Shown piece after piece: positions 14,270 through 17,425 of a stretch of 17,425 nt of DNA. Position numbers and translations under genes: made by a program. Under the pieces are notes generated by a model. The model saw only the letters and a program-made list of their open reading frames with translations, was not told the origin of the DNA and did not search any database. How positions within the stretch are numbered: the stretch's first letter is position 1; every line of letters begins with the position of its first letter. The DNA is from CAYPEK01 sp964409645 (GTDB lineage: Bacteria; UBP15; UBA6099). The stretch is from positions 1 to 17,425 of the forward strand of contig CAYPEK010000092.1 of assembly GCA_964409645.1 (NCBI GenBank), given 5' to 3'.

Positions 14270-15643
14270 CTAAGGCGTCGGAATGTCCAACGCCTTGATT
14301 TTCTTGTACAGGTGGCTGCGTTCGAGTTGCAGCGATTTGGCGGCTTCCGCTATGTGGTAATTATGCTCCTTCAGCCGCTGTATTATGAAATTCCGCTCGT
14401 AATCCGTGAGCGCGTCCTTGAGCGTTTTGTTGCGATCCGTAGCGTCGCCTCCGCCTTCCGGCGCGGCCGTCGCTCCCGACGGCGACAGAAACTGCGCCAC
14501 CGTCGCGCTGTCTATCACGTCGTTCGGCGACATGATGAAAATTCTCTCGATCAGGTTCTGAAGCTCGCGCACGTTGCCCGGCCAGCGGTAGCTTTTCAGC
14601 GCTTCGAGCGCGGTCGGCGCAAGCGTCTTCGGCGGTCGCCCGTACTCCTGCGAATATACCCGGATGAAGTGCGACGCCATCATCGGTATGTCGTCGCGCC
14701 GGTCCCTCAGCGGCGGCACCGTTATCGGGATCACGTTCAGCCGGAAGAACAGGTCCTCGCGGAAATTGTTGCGCCTTATCTCCGCTTCGAGCTCCTTGTT
14801 CGTCGCCGCTATCACCCGCACGTCCACCTTAATCAACTCGTCGCCGCCAACACGCTGGAACTCGTTTTCCTGCAGCACGCGCAGCACCTTCGCCTGCGTG
14901 TCGAGGTGCATGTCGCCGATCTCGTCGAGAAAAATCGTGCCCCGGTGCGCCAGCTCGAACTTGCCCTTGTGCATCGCAGTCGCGCCCGTGAACGCGCCCC
15001 TCTCGTGGCCGAACAGCTCGCTCTCGATCAGTTCGTGTGGGATCGCCGCGCAGTTCACCTTGATAAACGGCTTGTCGCGGCGCGGGCTCGACTGGTGCAG
15101 CGCGCGCGCCACAAGCTCCTTGCCCACCCCGTTCTCGCCGCGGATCAGCACCCGGCTCGGCGAGTTCCCCGCGATCTCGACGCGCGTGTAAAGCTCGCGC
15201 ATCACCGTGCTCTCGCCGATCAGGTCGTACTTGCGCGCGATCTCCGTACGCAGTTCGATATTCTCTTTCTGCAAGCGGCTGTGCTCGATCGCACGGCGAA
15301 CCGTCAGCAGCAGCTTCTCGCGCGAGAGCGGCTTTTCGAGAAAGTCGTACGCTCCGAGCTTCGTCGCCTCCACCGCCGTGCTTATCGTTCCGTGGCCGCT
15401 CATCATCACAACGATCATCTCCGGCCAGCGATCCTTCATAACCTTGAGAAGTTCGAGCCCGTCCATCCCCGGCATCATAATGTCGAGGATCGCAAGCTCG
15501 CACTGCTTCTTCTCGTTCAGTTCTAGCGCCTCGCGGCCATCCTGCGCCGTGCGCACCGCGAACCCGCCCGTCTTCAGTGTCGTCGCTATCGTCGTAAGAA
15601 TATTTTTCTCATCGTCAACTACAAGTATGCTCTCATCCGCCAT
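14270..15643 (-). CDS. Sigma-54-dependent response regulator, NtrC/NtrX type
   Basis: A 457-residue activator with three domains. The receiver (about 4-120) has Asp10/Asp11, the phosphorylated Asp54 (AILDIMMPGMDG), Ser82 and Lys104. The AAA+ domain (about 141-370) has Walker A 'GENGVGKE' (169-176), the GAFTGA loop that contacts sigma-54 (216-221), Walker B 'GTIFLDE' (235-241) and arginines in 'FREDLFFRLNV'. A Fis-type helix-turn-helix closes the protein (about 415-453, 'HIAEAAKSLQLERSHLYKKI'). I chose the ATG at 15643 because AAGGAG lies 9 bases upstream and the receiver begins there; an upstream in-frame start at 15697 lies inside the kinase gene. It overlaps the kinase gene by 11 bp, so the two are translationally coupled. 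Its targets are unknown; no clear -24/-12 promoter was found by eye. Confidence 0.96.
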   Translation of the reverse strand: MADESILVVDDEKNILTTIATTLKTGGFAVRTAQDGREALELNEKKQCELAILDIMMPGMDGLELLKVMKDRWPEMIVVMMSGHGTISTAVEATKLGAYDFLEKPLSREKLLLTVRRAIEHSRLQKENIELRTEIARKYDLIGESTVMRELYTRVEIAGNSPSRVLIRGENGVGKELVARALHQSSPRRDKPFIKVNCAAIPHELIESELFGHERGAFTGATAMHKGKFELAHRGTIFLDEIGDMHLDTQAKVLRVLQENEFQRVGGDELIKVDVRVIAATNKELEAEIRRNNFREDLFFRLNVIPITVPPLRDRRDDIPMMASHFIRVYSQEYGRPPKTLAPTALEALKSYRWPGNVRELQNLIERIFIMSPNDVIDSATVAQFLSPSGATAAPEGGGDATDRNKTLKDALTDYERNFIIQRLKEHNYHIAEAAKSLQLERSHLYKKIKALDIPTP

Positions 15644-17425
15644 TCCGCTGTTCTCCTTCCGGCGCGGGCGCCGCGCCGGTGTAGCTTTTGAACGCAACCA
15701 CGAACTTCGTTCCGCGGCCCGGCTCGCTGCTCACATCGATCGTCGCATTATGGTCCCGCAGAATGCGTTTCACGATCGACAGCCCGAGCCCCGTGCCGCC
15801 CGCCTTCGACGTGTAATACGGCGTGAAAATCTTCTCCACCTCGTCCGGCGGAATGCCCACGCCCGTGTCCTCGATTATCACGTACGCCTCTCCGGCCGCC
15901 GTGCCCGCGATCACCCGCAGATTTCCGCCGTCCGGCATCGCCTCTATCGCGTTCTTTATCAGATTCGTAAACACGCGGTTCGCCTGATCGCGATCCGCGC
16001 GCACCACAAGCGGCGCCTCGGACCGCTCGTACTCCACCTTCACATTCGCCGGCGCGCTCGACGAGTGGAACCGCACCAGATTGCCTATCATGTCGCCGAG
16101 GTCCACACTCTCGAACTGCGGCCGCGGCATCTGCGCGAACTCCGAGAACTCGTTCGCCAGCCGTCTCAGCTTATCGACCTCCTCGAGCACCGTGTCCGCC
16201 GACTCGACGAACATCTCGTCGAACATCCCGCGATCCTCGTCGTACATCGCCTTCAGGTTCTCGATCGAGAGCTGGATCGGCGAGAGCGGGTTCTTTATCT
16301 CGTGCGCGATGCGCCGCGCGATCTCGCGCCACGCCGCCGCGCGTTCCGCGAGCGCCAGCCGCTCGCTGTAGTCGCGCAGGTCGCGCGCCATCCTGTTCAT
16401 CGAGTCCGAGAGCAGCCCCAGCTCGTCGTTCGAGCGCACCGGGATGTCCACCCCGGAGAACTCGCCCCGACCGATCAGCCGCGCCGCGCTCACCAGCCGC
16501 GATACCGGCCGCGTTATGCTCACCGAAAGCCCCACCGCCACAACCAGCGATATCACAAGGCCGATCAGCAACACATACAGCGTGTCCGTCCGCGTCTGCG
16601 CCACAATCCCGTTCACCGTGTCCCGCGACACGCCGATCACCAGAAACCCGAGCACCTCATCCGTGTGCGGCGCCTTCAGCGGCACACCGCTCACCATGAA
16701 TTCCATGTCGTCGGCGTGCACGCGGTTCAGAATCTCCTGCTTGCGGATCAGTTGCCGCAGGAAATCCGTGCCGACCGGCAGACTCTTCTCCGGGTCCGGC
16801 CCCGTCGAACTCACCACCGGATTGAAACCTTCGTAAAGCACCACCCGCGCCGACGCGAGCCGGTGCAGTTTGTCAACATAATCCTTGTCCATGTGCATGC
16901 CGCCCAGCAACACGGCGATCGTCTGCCCCATGTACGAGATCGGATAATACACCACCACTGAAACGTTGTCCCGGTCCGGCCCCTTGTCGCGCCGGATCGA
17001 CACGCGCTCCTCGCCCGTTTCGAGCGCCTGCCTCACGAACGGATCGTCCTCATACGAAATCCCGAACCCCGCCGGGTTCGCCCCGTCCGCGATCAACTGG
17101 TAGCTGTCGTCAACTACTTTGAGTATATCGAGGCCGGACGTCTTCCTTATCGCCTCGACGCGCCGTACGAGATCGCCCGGATAATCCGGATACGCCGCCG
17201 TGTCGTCTATCACGAAGCGGTCCGTGGCGATCGTCACAACCCGGTCGCGCGTGTTCTCGACAAGCGCGGCATACTCGTTTTTGATACCAGCGAGCGCGCT
17301 CGTCACGCGCGCCTCGGCCAGTTCGTCGAAGCTCGCCTTCAGCCGCTGGTTCATCATCACCACCACGGCGCCCATCAGCAACACGCAGATAAGCACCAGA
17401 ACGCCCGCCAGCTTCGCCCTTATGG
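15633..17425 (-). CDS. NtrY-like membrane sensor histidine kinase, 5' end missing
   Basis: The frame stays open to the right edge (…IRAKLAGVLVLICVLLMGAV…), so the start lies outside the window. At least 596 residues are visible. The first codon that could be a start inside the window is GTG at 17396; numbering here counts from it. A membrane helix (1-15) is followed by an extracytoplasmic cache-type sensor region (about 16-270, 'SVVVYYPISYMGQTIAVLLGG'), a second helix (272-294), a HAMP region, and the H-box 'RRIAHEIKNPLSPIQL' with the phosphorylated His365. The ATPase part has 'NLIKNAIEAM' (Asn482), 'DTGVGIP', 'FTPYYTSK' and 'GGTGLGLSIVK'. The H-box and ATPase motifs are intact. The response regulator begins inside its last codons. 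The signal sensed is unknown. Confidence 0.95.
   Translation of the reverse strand, partial: IRAKLAGVLVLICVLLMGAVVVMMNQRLKASFDELAEARVTSALAGIKNEYAALVENTRDRVVTIATDRFVIDDTAAYPDYPGDLVRRVEAIRKTSGLDILKVVDDSYQLIADGANPAGFGISYEDDPFVRQALETGEERVSIRRDKGPDRDNVSVVVYYPISYMGQTIAVLLGGMHMDKDYVDKLHRLASARVVLYEGFNPVVSSTGPDPEKSLPVGTDFLRQLIRKQEILNRVHADDMEFMVSGVPLKAPHTDEVLGFLVIGVSRDTVNGIVAQTRTDTLYVLLIGLVISLVVAVGLSVSITRPVSRLVSAARLIGRGEFSGVDIPVRSNDELGLLSDSMNRMARDLRDYSERLALAERAAAWREIARRIAHEIKNPLSPIQLSIENLKAMYDEDRGMFDEMFVESADTVLEEVDKLRRLANEFSEFAQMPRPQFESVDLGDMIGNLVRFHSSSAPANVKVEYERSEAPLVVRADRDQANRVFTNLIKNAIEAMPDGGNLRVIAGTAAGEAYVIIEDTGVGIPPDEVEKIFTPYYTSKAGGTGLGLSIVKRILRDHNATIDVSSEPGRGTKFVVAFKSYTGAAPAPEGEQRNGG

Noticed and set aside
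14312..16961. Plus-strand frames of 404 and 584 codons opposite the two-component genes
   Set aside because: They are antisense to intact histidine kinase and response regulator domains and are dominated by Arg/His/Val, typical of antisense frames in GC-rich DNA.

Overview
The window is a chromosomal piece of an uncultured-looking Gram-negative bacterium. Signal peptides, a cache-type sensor kinase, an alginate-type MBOAT O-acyltransferase and a purple-acid-phosphatase-like secreted enzyme all imply a periplasm. The phylum cannot be fixed from the sequence. The GC-rich coding style, the small CC/CxxC protein and the intergenic repeats would fit the PVC group or a neighbouring candidate phylum, but that is an inference. 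No rRNA, tRNA, CRISPR array or transposase gene was found.

The window has two compositional halves. Positions 1 to about 3440 are clearly AT-rich and hold only unrecognised or weakly recognised genes, all on the minus strand: a four-helix membrane protein, a small gene remnant, a small DUF2292/YezD-like protein, a membrane-anchored protein with a KVAGD pentapeptide tandem repeat that is broken by a 100-N scaffold gap, a 302-residue unknown and a 100-residue beta-rich unknown. They look like one accessory operon, with a good promoter candidate at 3336-3364. From 3440 to 3850 lies a repeat-rich spacer with hairpins, a perfect 16-bp palindrome and a widespread-type tandem-like intergenic motif. 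From 3850 on the DNA is GC-rich with ordinary operons.

The GC-rich part contains four units. (1) A minus-strand pair, an MBOAT O-acyltransferase followed 7 bp later by an SGNH-fold protein, probably acylating a surface or exported glycan. (2) A divergent plus-strand pair, a spinster-like MFS transporter carrying an unusual inserted domain of about 180 residues, then a secreted metallophosphoesterase of the purple acid phosphatase type. This could be a unit that removes phosphate outside the membrane and imports the product. A small CC/CxxC protein with a leaderless-looking start follows. (3) Minus-strand genes for a family 2 glycosyltransferase, a polytopic membrane protein and a secreted AttH/CrtC-like lipocalin-fold protein with a lysine-rich linker. 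(4) An NtrY/NtrX-type two-component system whose genes overlap by 11 bp; the kinase runs off the right edge.

The points most worth attention are the KVAGD-repeat accessory operon and the frame arithmetic across its assembly gap, a probable single-T frameshift that would fuse two of its genes, the domain inserted in the MFS transporter, and active-site substitutions in the SGNH and phosphatase proteins.
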